Positions 1 to 7,928 of a stretch of 14,882 bases of DNA are shown here, piece by piece. The stretch is from JBPEXY01 sp052031065. GTDB lineage: Bacteria; Pseudomonadota; Gammaproteobacteria; Immundisolibacterales; Immundisolibacteraceae. A model generated the notes under the pieces. The model made no database searches and was not told where the DNA came from. It saw only the letters and a list, made by a program, of their open reading frames with translations. Position 1 is the stretch's first letter; each line of letters starts with the position of its first letter. The stretch covers positions 1-14,882 of the forward strand of contig JBPEXY010000299.1 of assembly GCA_052031065.1 (NCBI GenBank), given 5' to 3'. The translations under genes were made by a program, and so were the position numbers.

Positions 1-875
1 ACGGTGATGGCAACTTGAGCACGATCCAGGAAATCACCCGGCTGGACTCCTACGTGGGGGCGGCTCGGGGGCGATATATCAATACCCACCTTTACCCCAA
101 AGGCACTGAGTTTTTGCACACCGTACGTTATATCGAGGTATCCGATCGCGGTGAGATCAGACCATCGACGCGGATGAAGGAAGTCCGTTACATGCGTAAA
201 TGGAAAGACTTCAACAAAGTCTCCTATGAGCGCGGCTATCAGCTCGAAGATTTTGCCAAGGAAGCGGGGCGATTACCTTCCTATCAACTTATTGGAGACC
301 GTGGTCTCGACAACGGATTCGGCTGGTCGATACAGGGTTTTATCGAGGCTAAAAACGGCGAGCTGCGCACCCTGACCTATGAAGAGAACCTGTTTTGCAT
401 GGGTTGCCACACCTCGATTGGTTCCACGATTGATAAAACTTTCAGTTTCCCTCGCAAGGTAGACGGTGCGCAGGGCTGGGGCTACATCAACCTGAGAGGT
501 ATGCCGGATGCTCCTACGCTGGGCGAACACGCGGGAGAGATTGCGACCTATCTGACACGGGTTGGCGGTGGCGGTGAGTTTCGCAGTAATCCCGAGATGT
601 TTGAGCGGTGGTTCAACGCTGATGGTAGTGCCAATACCCAGGCTATCGCCAGGGCAAAGGATGTTTATGAGCTGATTACTCCGTCGCCGGCGAGAGCGAC
701 TGAACTGAACAAAGCTTATAAGGCGATCGTCGAGGAGCAGGATTTCGTTTTCGGTCGGGATGCTACTGTGCTGCCACCGAAAAATGTCTACCAGGAAATC
801 GATAACGCCACAGCTCCCACACTACCCGGTAAATACTATTACGGCTGGGATATTCGTCTCGACTGGGGCAGATAA
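1..875 (+). CDS. C-type-cytochrome-like protein with one CxxCH motif, 3' part only
   Basis: The reading frame is open from base 1 (Gly-Asp-Gly-Asn-Leu before a possible TTG at 15), so this is the C-terminal part of a longer protein; the TTG is not taken as the start. Stop is TAA at 873-875. A single CMGCH heme c attachment motif lies at 396-410 (residues 128-132 counted from base 15), which implies a covalently bound heme and export to the periplasm; the signal peptide would be outside the window. The visible part has no membrane segment and is rich in Tyr, Gly and charged residues. After the motif comes a Gly-rich stretch (GWGYINLRGMPDAP, then VGGGGEF), and the C-terminus is aromatic (KYYYGWDIRLDWGR). 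I do not recognise a named family; it resembles hypothetical cytochrome-like proteins of proteobacteria. It lies upstream of phoX on the same strand, but a 376-bp gap containing the phoX regulatory sites argues against simple co-transcription. No enzyme activity is assigned. Confidence 0.75.
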   Translation, partial: GDGNLSTIQEITRLDSYVGAARGRYINTHLYPKGTEFLHTVRYIEVSDRGEIRPSTRMKEVRYMRKWKDFNKVSYERGYQLEDFAKEAGRLPSYQLIGDRGLDNGFGWSIQGFIEAKNGELRTLTYEENLFCMGCHTSIGSTIDKTFSFPRKVDGAQGWGYINLRGMPDAPTLGEHAGEIATYLTRVGGGGEFRSNPEMFERWFNADGSANTQAIARAKDVYELITPSPARATELNKAYKAIVEEQDFVFGRDATVLPPKNVYQEIDNATAPTLPGKYYYGWDIRLDWGR

Positions 876-963
876 GCCCGTTAGCCAGCGCTGCTTTTTA
901 GTTGTTGTAAGCGCGGTGGAGGATGTCCGACCGCCGATACTCACCTTTCCCCCTGTCTAATTT

Positions 964-996
964 AGGCCAACAAACCCAGCATCGGGTTTCTGGCCT
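964..996 (+). repeat. Imperfect 12-bp stem-loop between the cytochrome-like gene and phoX
   Basis: AGGCCA (964-969) pairs with TGGCCT (991-996), and AAACCC (972-977) pairs with GGGTTT (984-989). A small internal loop separates the two stems and the apical loop is AGCATC. No T-run follows, so it is not a standard intrinsic terminator. It may be a weak or Rho-assisted terminator, or mRNA 3'-end protection for the upstream gene. Confidence 0.4.
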
Positions 997-1094
997 TCAC
1001 CTCCCTTTGAAAGTGAACTGTCGGGACTTCATTTGCCCGCTCCAAAGTCCAGTATTCAGGGGCATTTTCCCTGGCCAGTTGCTCCGCGCTTCGG

Positions 1095-1134
1095 TTGTCA
1101 CGAAACGTTCACGAAAAGGTCATTTTTCCGTCAA
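1095..1134 (+). promoter_or_regulatory. Pho-box array (four PhoB half-sites)
   Basis: Four 7-mers start at 1095, 1106, 1117 and 1128: TTGTCAC, CGTTCAC, AGGTCAT and CCGTCAA. Each is separated by exactly four A/T-leaning bases, giving the strict 11-bp period of PhoB direct repeats (consensus CTGTCAT-N4-CTGTCAT). They lie on the coding strand of phoX, about 120-155 bp before its ATG. Two such units make one PhoB dimer site, so this is equivalent to two consecutive Pho boxes. Individual units deviate from consensus; the spacing is the main support. A clear -10 downstream was not identified. Confidence 0.65.
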
Positions 1135-1251
1135 TTGTCTGCAACGTGATGCGGCGAACATGGTGCTGGTTCGGCAACTGTCGAGCTTGCGCCGTCTGTA
1201 TCTAAGTTCGGCGGCACCGTTATTTAAACAGATAATCTACGGAGAGTTTTC

Positions 1252-2994
1252 ATGGAAAGGTTCACCAGGTGTTCGGTCACTAGTGTGCTGGCCTTGGCAC
1301 TATCGCAAACTGCATTTGCTGGCAGTGCTCCTTTTTTCGTTCCGCTGACACACTCTGAAGGTGTGACCGCGCCCGATAGCATTGATGAAATAAATGCGCC
1401 GTGGCAGGCCCCAGCTGGTGTGGCACAAACTAACCTTACCAGCATGGAAGAAATCGAAAACGATGTTAATCAATCGGTCCAGCGCATCGGTGCCGGTACC
1501 GTTTCGTCAATGTTCGATATGCTGGCCTTCGACCCAACCGGTAAATACCTGTTCATTCCTCATGAAACGCCGTTAGGCGCTGGCTTGACGCGTTACGATA
1601 TGGACAATGACACCGCTGCGCTTCTTTTCGCCGGCGACCAGAATGGAGCTGGACCGGACGGTGAGAGAGCGACTGCTGATGACGACTGGTCTGCCGATTT
1701 TGGAGCGTTTGATCCATCCCGTTATACCCCCAATGGCACCGTCATCCTGGCCGAAGAGTGGTCTGGACTGGGTCGCGTCGTTGAAATCTGTAACCCTTTC
1801 GGTGCCGCCCCCGCTGATCCTGTTGCCAGTTCATTAACCCAGGGTGACTGCGCTGCCGGTGCTGACTGGCGGGTACTGCCGATTGCCAATGTTTCCCACG
1901 AAGGGATCAACTTCAGCCTCAAGCATGAGAATGAAGTCATCTATTTTATTGACGAGGACCGTTCCGGTTCCATATATAAAATGGTACTGACGACTGCTGG
2001 AGATTACGCTGGCGGCGGTCAGACCTTCGTGTTGAAAGCAGATAACTATCTGGGTGATCCTGAGCCAAATTGGAACGATAGCGCCAGCGGTAATAACGCA
2101 CCTGCGGTACTGGCTTCGCGCTTCGGCCCAGCGTCCTGGGTGCCGATTACTGATGCTAACGGTAATCCGCTGCCGGGCGTTACCTATCCGATAGGGGCCA
2201 GCGTTCTTAACTGCGCTGCTGGAGACGCCGGTGACGAATGTCGTGATGAAGATATTCGCCCCGGACGAGTCGCGGCTGATGATGTGGGTGGTACGCCTTT
2301 TGGTCGTCCTGAAGACATGGCTATCGGTATGATGCCAAATGGCAATGAGATCCTTTACGTTACAACAACGTCTGAAAACGGCGTGATTTCCATCGAGGAA
2401 ACTCGCCATGGTCCTTATATTCGCTCTTTCGCAAGCGAAGATGGGGCGCCCACAGGTGCTCAGAGCGGTACCGCGAAGAACGCCGATCTGGCGCCTACCA
2501 CCGGTACGTTGAACTCGCCTGACAACCTTGCTATCGATTCTCTTGGCAATATCTACATTATTGAAGATGCGCCCAACAGCAACACCGTGGGTGGTGATGT
2601 GTGGTTCGCGCGTGATATGGATAACGATGGCGTCGCCGAGTCCCTCGATCACTTTTTGAGTTTGCAGGTAGCTGGCTCCGAAGCCACGGGCATGATTTTC
2701 AATCCTGCCGACCCAACCAAGTTTGTGGTTGCTGTTCAGCATCCCACCACGACTGATCTTTCTGATGCTGATAACGACGGAATCAGAGACGCTGACGGGT
2801 TTGGTGATGCGGTTTGGGAGTTTGACCTGGCCGATACCGTGCCTCCGGTATGCAGCAAGCCTCGTCATCAGTGGACAACCTACAACCACGCTACCCGTCG
2901 TTGGGTCCGTGCCTGTTCAAATGCCCGTGATTACAACGCGATTCGTCAGATCAAGAAAAGTGACAAAAGTGATCGTGATTTCCCCAATCCTTAA
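1252..2994 (+). CDS. phoX: PhoX-family (DUF839) secreted phosphatase-like protein
   Basis: A 580-residue protein of the PhoX/DUF839 beta-propeller family, whose characterised members are Ca/Fe-dependent periplasmic or extracellular alkaline phosphatases that release phosphate from monoesters. The start ATG at 1252 follows GGAGA at 1241-1245. Residues 1-23 (ending in Ala-Phe-Ala) look like a Sec signal peptide; no twin-arginine motif is visible, unlike the Tat-exported Pseudomonas PhoX. Family-like blocks include AEEW near 167-170, SHEGIN 215-220, YFIDEDRSGSIYK 231-243, GRPEDM 351-356, SPDNLAID 422-429, IYIIEDA 434-440 and EATGMIFNP to QHP 477-498. Two DxDxDG loops (455-460 and 505-510) resemble calcium-binding loops. 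A basic, Cys-containing C-terminal tail (about 532-580) follows the propeller. An upstream Pho-box array suggests PhoB control and a hairpin terminator follows. Substrate preference cannot be read from sequence; some DUF839 proteins have no shown phosphatase activity. Confidence 0.85.
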   Translation: MERFTRCSVTSVLALALSQTAFAGSAPFFVPLTHSEGVTAPDSIDEINAPWQAPAGVAQTNLTSMEEIENDVNQSVQRIGAGTVSSMFDMLAFDPTGKYLFIPHETPLGAGLTRYDMDNDTAALLFAGDQNGAGPDGERATADDDWSADFGAFDPSRYTPNGTVILAEEWSGLGRVVEICNPFGAAPADPVASSLTQGDCAAGADWRVLPIANVSHEGINFSLKHENEVIYFIDEDRSGSIYKMVLTTAGDYAGGGQTFVLKADNYLGDPEPNWNDSASGNNAPAVLASRFGPASWVPITDANGNPLPGVTYPIGASVLNCAAGDAGDECRDEDIRPGRVAADDVGGTPFGRPEDMAIGMMPNGNEILYVTTTSENGVISIEETRHGPYIRSFASEDGAPTGAQSGTAKNADLAPTTGTLNSPDNLAIDSLGNIYIIEDAPNSNTVGGDVWFARDMDNDGVAESLDHFLSLQVAGSEATGMIFNPADPTKFVVAVQHPTTTDLSDADNDGIRDADGFGDAVWEFDLADTVPPVCSKPRHQWTTYNHATRRWVRACSNARDYNAIRQIKKSDKSDRDFPNP

Positions 2995-3041
2995 AGTGTG
3001 CTGACAACTGGAACGATAGTTATTGTTCCGGTGGATCCATT

Positions 3042-3068
3042 AAAGCCCCGCTTTGGCGGGGCTTTTTT
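3042..3068 (+). terminator. Intrinsic terminator after phoX
   Basis: A perfect 10-bp stem, AAAGCCCCGC (3042-3051) with GCGGGGCTTT (3056-3065), has a TTTG loop and is followed by a run of T. It ends the phoX transcript 48 bp after the stop. The inverted form has a shorter T-run (TTTAATGG), so it may also stop the convergent dnaE2 transcript, less efficiently. Confidence 0.92.
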
Positions 3069-3162
3069 CTTATTCCATTGTTGAAAAGGTATTGATCCAT
3101 CAGGAAATGGTGGATTAGTGTTGCTGACTAATGGGTTTCATTTGATGGGGGCCGAGTCGTCG

Positions 3163-6100
3163 TTAATGAAAATCCCGTGATTTGAGTGCCAGTTCATCCA
3201 GTAGCCAGCTGCGGTCGAGAATGTCGCCAGCGATGACGTGAATGACCTCGTTTTTGCGTTCCATGACTCCCTTGATCAGTAGCAGTTTGCCGGTTAGCAG
3301 CGGCTGGCGGCAGCGTTCCTGCAGGTTTTTCCAGACCACCACATTGATGTTGCCGGTCTCATCTTCGAGGGTGACAAAAATCACCCCGCTGGCGCTGCCG
3401 GGGCGCTGGCGGCCGGTTACCAGTCCGGCCACCCGTACAAAGCGGTTGTTATCGGTCCGCTCCAGGTCGATCTGGCGTTTGCAGCCTCGCAGTTCCGGGT
3501 GGTTACGGATCAGCAGCATCGGGTGGTGACCCAGAGTCAGGCCAAGGCTGCGGTAATCGGCGAGAGTTTCCTCCATCGGTTGGGGCGCACTCAGGGTCAG
3601 GGGTTCTGTCTGCGGCTCGTCCGCTGTTGTCAGTAGCGGGCGGTCAGGTTCAATGGCCATTACCTGCCAGTGGGCCTGATAACGGTGGGGACTGAAATCC
3701 TTCAGGGCATTGGCATCGGCCAGTGCGGCCAGCTCTTTTTTGTTGAGCTGCGCACGGCGCGCCAGGTCGGTGGCGCTGGTAAAGGGTGTTTCTCTGCCTA
3801 GCCTGCTGATCCGCTCGGCGCTCTCCCTGCCCAGTCCTTTGACAAGTCGCATGCCCAGCCTTAATGGTGGTTGGCGGCCGGGGCCGATATTCAATCTGCC
3901 GGCATCGCCGGGTGGCAGTTCCAGCCGGTGGTCCCAATCGCTCTGATTCACATTGACCGGCAGCACAGTGATCTGGTGGCGGCGGGCGTCCTGCACCAGT
4001 TGGGAAGGAGTGTAAAAACCCATCGGCTGGCTATTTAGCAATCCACAGTAAAAGGCAGCCGGATGGTGGCATTTGACCCAGGCGGAGACATAAACCAGCA
4101 GCGCAAAGCTGGCCGAATGGGATTCAGGAAAGCCGTAACCACCGAAGCCCTTGATCTGCTCAAAAAGCCGTTCGGCAAAATCCTGGCTGTAACCACGTTC
4201 GAGCATGCCGTCGATCAGTTTGGTGCGGAATTTCAGCAGGTTACCGTTTCTGCCCCAGCTGGCCATGGCACGGCGCAACTGGTCCGCCTCGCCACCGCTG
4301 AAACCGGCGGCGACCATGGCCAGTTTGATCACCTGCTCCTGAAAAATGGGCACGCCCAGGGTGCTTTGCAGCACCTCCCGGATTGCCGGGCTGGGATAGT
4401 GAACCGCAGCCGGATTTTCCCGCCGTTTCAGGTAGGGGTGGACCATCCTGCCCTGAATCGGTCCGGGGCGGACGATGGCGACCTCGATCACTAGGTCGTA
4501 GTAGCAGCGCGGGCGCAGGCGTGGCAGCATCGACATCTGCGCCCGCGACTCGACCTGAAACACACCAATACTGTCGCCGCGGCAGAGCATGTCGTAGGTA
4601 GCGCTGTCGGCTTCTGGTATTGCCTGCAGACTGGTCAGCGCAGGCTGGTAACGCTGAATCATCTCAATAGATTTGCGAATGGCACTGAGCATGCCCAGTG
4701 CCAGCACGTCGACTTTCAGCAGCCCGAGCGCCTCGATATCTTCTTTGTCCCATTGCACAACGGTGCGTTCAGCCATGCTGGCATTTTCCACCGGCACCAG
4801 CTGACTGACCGGCCCGGCAGTGATGATGAAGCCGCCTACATGTTGGGAGAGGTGGCGCGGAAAGCCCTTGATCTGCTTGACCAGCTGCAGAAACTGCCCA
4901 GCCAGCTGCTGATGGTTGGGCAGGCGGTATTCAGCAAAACGTTTATGCAGGTCGCCCTGGCGGTCCCACCAGGCGAGGGACCTGGCCAGCTGGTCGACCA
5001 GCAGCGGTGACAGACCCAGCGCCTTGCCGACATCACGCACCGCGCTGCGGGTGCGGTAGGTAATCACCGTGGCAGCCAGAGCGGCCCGTTCGCGGCTGTA
5101 CTTTTTGTAGATGTACTGAATCACCTCCTCGCGCCTTTCATGCTCAAAGTCGACATCGATATCGGGTGGTTCGTCGCGCTCTTTGGAGATAAAGCGCTCA
5201 AACAGCAGCGATACCCGGGTGGGGGAGACCTCGGTAATAAACAGGCAGTAGCAGACCACCGAGTTGGCGGCCGAACCGCGACCCTGGCAGAGAATGCCGC
5301 GGCCACGGGCAAACTGCACAATGTCGTAAACGGTGAGAAAGTAGTACTCATACTCTAGCTCACGGATCAGTTGTAGCTCCCGTTCAATCTGTTTCTCAAC
5401 CTCTGCGGGAATGCCGTCAGGCCAGCGCTGTTCGGCGCCACTCAGGGTTAAAGCGCGCAGGTATTTATGCGGTTTCTGCCGTGGTGGAACCAGCTCTCTG
5501 GGGTATTCGTAACGCAGCTCGTCGAGAGAGAAACGGCAGCGCTGGCTGATGGTCACGGTTTCGGCCAGCAGCGCTGGCGGGTAGAGTTGCTGCAGCTCGT
5601 TGACAGGTCGCAGGTATCGCTCGCTATTGGCCTGCAACTGACGACCAAGCTGCTGGACGGTGCTGTTCAGGCGGATGGCGGTGAGCAGGTCCTGTAACGG
5701 TTTGCGCTGGCGGCAGTGCATATGGACATCGCCGCAGGCAACCATTGGCAGGTTGAGGGCTGTTGCCAGGCTGTAGTGGTGCAGGTAGTGCTGCTGGCGG
5801 CCGGCGCTGAGCAGGTTGCTATAACCGATCCAGAGCCGCTGTGGGAACAGTGCGGCCAGTTCATCTCCGTGCTGTTGCAGGCTGGTAGCGGCCGAATTTT
5901 CTGGTGGGGCATTTGATGGCTTATCCAGTAATTCGCCGGGCAGCCAGATTGCCAGACAACCACTGCCGGTGAGCCGCAGGTCGCTGAGCTGTAGCTGATA
6001 TTCGCCTTTCGGGCTGCGCCGCCGGGCCAGAGTGATCAGACTGGAGAGTTCGCCATAGGCGCGTCGGTCCGGCGCGATCAGCAGTAGATGGATGTTTTCC

Positions 6101-6354
6101 TGCAGGCGAAATTCGCTGCCGATCAGTAGTTTGATCCCATAATGTCTGGCTGCCACATGGGCTTTGACCACACCGGCCAGCGAACACTCATCGGTGATGG
6201 CAATGGCCCGGTAGCCGAGACGGGCGGCCTGTTCTACCAGCTCTTCCGGGCGTGAAGCGCCACGTAAAAAGCTGAAGTTGCTGATTGCATGCAGTTCTGC
6301 GTAGCCGTGGTGACCGGGTCGGGCGGCTGGTTGCTGCGCTTCCAGCTGGGCCAT
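3163..6354 (-). CDS. dnaE2: Error-prone DNA polymerase DnaE2 (ImuC)
   Basis: A 1063-residue C-family polymerase alpha subunit of the DnaE2/ImuC type, the catalytic polymerase of the SOS mutasome that bypasses DNA lesions. The frame is open to 6471, but the ATG at 6354 is preferred: its A is the last base of the imuB stop (TAATG), and the family-like N-terminus (YAELHAISNFSFLRGAS, residues 18-34) follows closely. Domains in order are PHP (about 18-270, with TDECSLAGVVKAH at 54-66), polymerase palm with PDIDVDF at 397-403 and LKVDVLALG at 546-554 (putative catalytic Asp400, Asp402 and Asp549), fingers and helix-hairpin-helix region, then a C-terminal OB fold (about 960-1045). Length is typical of the family, shorter than replicative DnaE. 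It is the last gene of the imuA-imuB-dnaE2 operon and is expected to be LexA-repressed from the sites at 8763-8797. No disruption is seen. Confidence 0.96.
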   Translation of the reverse strand: MAQLEAQQPAARPGHHGYAELHAISNFSFLRGASRPEELVEQAARLGYRAIAITDECSLAGVVKAHVAARHYGIKLLIGSEFRLQENIHLLLIAPDRRAYGELSSLITLARRRSPKGEYQLQLSDLRLTGSGCLAIWLPGELLDKPSNAPPENSAATSLQQHGDELAALFPQRLWIGYSNLLSAGRQQHYLHHYSLATALNLPMVACGDVHMHCRQRKPLQDLLTAIRLNSTVQQLGRQLQANSERYLRPVNELQQLYPPALLAETVTISQRCRFSLDELRYEYPRELVPPRQKPHKYLRALTLSGAEQRWPDGIPAEVEKQIERELQLIRELEYEYYFLTVYDIVQFARGRGILCQGRGSAANSVVCYCLFITEVSPTRVSLLFERFISKERDEPPDIDVDFEHERREEVIQYIYKKYSRERAALAATVITYRTRSAVRDVGKALGLSPLLVDQLARSLAWWDRQGDLHKRFAEYRLPNHQQLAGQFLQLVKQIKGFPRHLSQHVGGFIITAGPVSQLVPVENASMAERTVVQWDKEDIEALGLLKVDVLALGMLSAIRKSIEMIQRYQPALTSLQAIPEADSATYDMLCRGDSIGVFQVESRAQMSMLPRLRPRCYYDLVIEVAIVRPGPIQGRMVHPYLKRRENPAAVHYPSPAIREVLQSTLGVPIFQEQVIKLAMVAAGFSGGEADQLRRAMASWGRNGNLLKFRTKLIDGMLERGYSQDFAERLFEQIKGFGGYGFPESHSASFALLVYVSAWVKCHHPAAFYCGLLNSQPMGFYTPSQLVQDARRHQITVLPVNVNQSDWDHRLELPPGDAGRLNIGPGRQPPLRLGMRLVKGLGRESAERISRLGRETPFTSATDLARRAQLNKKELAALADANALKDFSPHRYQAHWQVMAIEPDRPLLTTADEPQTEPLTLSAPQPMEETLADYRSLGLTLGHHPMLLIRNHPELRGCKRQIDLERTDNNRFVRVAGLVTGRQRPGSASGVIFVTLEDETGNINVVVWKNLQERCRQPLLTGKLLLIKGVMERKNEVIHVIAGDILDRSWLLDELALKSRDFH

Positions 6355-7910
6355 TAACCAAACACCCCGTGTACAAACCAGCGGCGGCTGGCGCGTTCCT
6401 GATAAACCCAGTAGTGGGCACCGCCGGGGTGACGGGCGATAAAGTAATCCCGGCAGATCGGCTGTTGCCACCAGTTACCCTCGACCCGCTCCGGTCCCTG
6501 CAACAGGTCGAGAACACCACGCCATTCAAGCTGGCCCCGGTCACAGCAGATTGATTCCGGTTCCGGTAGTAGCCAGAGTGGCCGCAGCAGGCGTGGGTCG
6601 GGATCAGGTTCGGTTAGCGGTAAGAGTCCACTGCCGGTCGGCGCGACCAGTCCCGCCTGTTCAGGAATGTGGCTGTCGGTGGCGGCAACGCCACTGACCG
6701 CCTCGGGACCGAGGCGACTGGTCAGGCGGTCAATCAGGTCGCTGTTGGCGGCCGGGTCAAACAGCTGGTCGTGGTGGTGTTTGCCAAACAGGTCGCCGAT
6801 TACCGGTTGTGCCTGGTGCAGATGGGTCACCTGTAGACGGAGGGCGTCAACCGGCGAGTAAAAACGGATTTTCTCCAGCTGTAAACGGCTCAGCGACAGA
6901 AAGTGATCGAGCTGATTCTGTGGCCGGGAAAAACGGATGGTCAGCCGCTCGCTGGAACCGTTGAGCAGCTGCAGGTGCCAGTTCAGCTGTTGGCAATGTA
7001 GCTGACGACCCTGCAGATAACCGCACAGGGCGCTGAGCAGGCGCTTCATCGGAAAGGCCAGCGCCTCTGCTGAGGTAATGCCGTGGTTAAGCTGCAGAAT
7101 ATCATCAAACTCTGCCGGCAATTGCAGGTGGGGCCGGGGGTCCGGTCGGCTACCGGTGAGCTGTTGCAGGTAGTTCAGAAAACCGGCACCAAACCGTTTG
7201 CCGATGGCATCGCCGGGTAGCTGAATCAGCTCTCCCAGGCGCTGCAGACCGCTGGCGCGAAACTGCTTTTTCAACGGATTGGGACAGAGCAGGTCGGCAA
7301 GTGGAAAACGGTGCAGGATGTCACTGTAGGCTGAAATACCGGTCTGGCCCTGGAGCTGCTGCTGGTGATCTTCCTGATCAGATGAGCTGAAGATGCTGAC
7401 CAGCTGTTTCTGTACGGCAGGCGGGGTATGGCTCATCAGCTCTGCCGCCCTGGGAGTAGGAGCAATGCCGATCTCGTGGCTGAATCCCAGCTCCCGCAGC
7501 AGTTGATGCAGCTGCCGGAGCAGGGCGTTGAGCCCCTGAAACAGCCGCAGGCTACTGCCAACTTCCAGCAGCAGGCAGTCTGGCTCCAGCGGATCAATCA
7601 GCGGGGTAAAGCGGTAACAGCTGTAAGCCAGGGAGCGCAGTGTCTGCGCTTCGCGTTCGGGCTGGCGGGTGAATATTCTGATCTCATCGCACAGCGCCCG
7701 GGCAGTGGCCGGGGTGATCTGTGGGGTGATACCGGCATCATGCGCGCTCTGGTTGCAGGTGATGATGCGATGACGGTCGACCACGGCCATCGGCGGTGCT
7801 ATGGCTGAGTCACGCGGCCGACCTTCTGGACTGCCGTGTGAGCGCTTGTCTGGCGGGTCGAGGAAAACCTCCAGCGGCAGGTTGGCGAAACGCAGGCAGA
7901 GCCAGAGCAT
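6354..7910 (-). CDS. imuB: ImuB, Y-family polymerase-like mutasome protein
   Basis: A 518-residue member of the Y-family DNA polymerase superfamily (ImuB/DinB-like). ImuB proteins are regarded as catalytically inactive adaptors that bring DnaE2 and ImuA to the beta clamp at lesions. The N-terminus (MLWLCLRFANLPLEVF) is typical. Where active Y-family enzymes have the SxDE motif, this protein reads LEVGSSLRLFQG (115-126), which lacks the acidic pair. Thumb-like helix-hairpin-helix sequence lies around 195-250 and a little-finger-like region after about 275. GDLF (372-375) and DQLFD (381-385) are candidates for the clamp-binding peptide. The RPLWLL block at 443-448 is a usual ImuB C-terminal feature. 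The gene starts 18 bp after imuA and shares one base with dnaE2. No clear Shine-Dalgarno precedes the ATG, so translation is probably coupled to imuA. Confidence 0.94.
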   Translation of the reverse strand: MLWLCLRFANLPLEVFLDPPDKRSHGSPEGRPRDSAIAPPMAVVDRHRIITCNQSAHDAGITPQITPATARALCDEIRIFTRQPEREAQTLRSLAYSCYRFTPLIDPLEPDCLLLEVGSSLRLFQGLNALLRQLHQLLRELGFSHEIGIAPTPRAAELMSHTPPAVQKQLVSIFSSSDQEDHQQQLQGQTGISAYSDILHRFPLADLLCPNPLKKQFRASGLQRLGELIQLPGDAIGKRFGAGFLNYLQQLTGSRPDPRPHLQLPAEFDDILQLNHGITSAEALAFPMKRLLSALCGYLQGRQLHCQQLNWHLQLLNGSSERLTIRFSRPQNQLDHFLSLSRLQLEKIRFYSPVDALRLQVTHLHQAQPVIGDLFGKHHHDQLFDPAANSDLIDRLTSRLGPEAVSGVAATDSHIPEQAGLVAPTGSGLLPLTEPDPDPRLLRPLWLLPEPESICCDRGQLEWRGVLDLLQGPERVEGNWWQQPICRDYFIARHPGGAHYWVYQERASRRWFVHGVFG

Positions 7911-7928
7911 TTGAAGGGTTCAGCCGGC

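Larger units (their letters stand above)
876..1251 (+). other. Intergenic region upstream of phoX
   Basis: This 376-bp non-coding stretch separates the cytochrome-like gene from phoX. It holds an imperfect hairpin at 964-996, a four-unit Pho-box array at 1095-1134 and the phoX ribosome binding site (GGAGA at 1241-1245). Open frames crossing it (for example 923-1348) run into the phoX signal peptide in the wrong frame and look spurious. No convincing sigma70 -35 element is seen, as expected for a PhoB-activated promoter. Confidence 0.6.

Noticed and set aside
890..904. CAGCGCTG palindrome with a T-run after the first gene, considered as a terminator
   Set aside because: The palindrome leaves no loop, so a stable intrinsic terminator hairpin cannot form there.
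923..1348. 141-codon open frame across the phoX promoter
   Set aside because: It covers the Pho-box array and runs into the phoX signal peptide in the wrong frame, with no family features.
1834..2889. A 351-codon open frame antisense to phoX
   Set aside because: It lies fully inside the phoX gene, has no recognisable domain and no ribosome binding site; it is a by-product of phoX codon usage.
4063..4494. 143-codon open frame opposite dnaE2
   Set aside because: It is antisense to the conserved polymerase domain of dnaE2 and shows no recognisable motif.
6355..6471. 39-codon N-terminal extension of dnaE2
   Set aside because: It runs through the end of imuB in another frame, is low-complexity Arg/Pro-rich and unlike DnaE2 N-termini; the TAATG overlap at 6354 gives the natural start.
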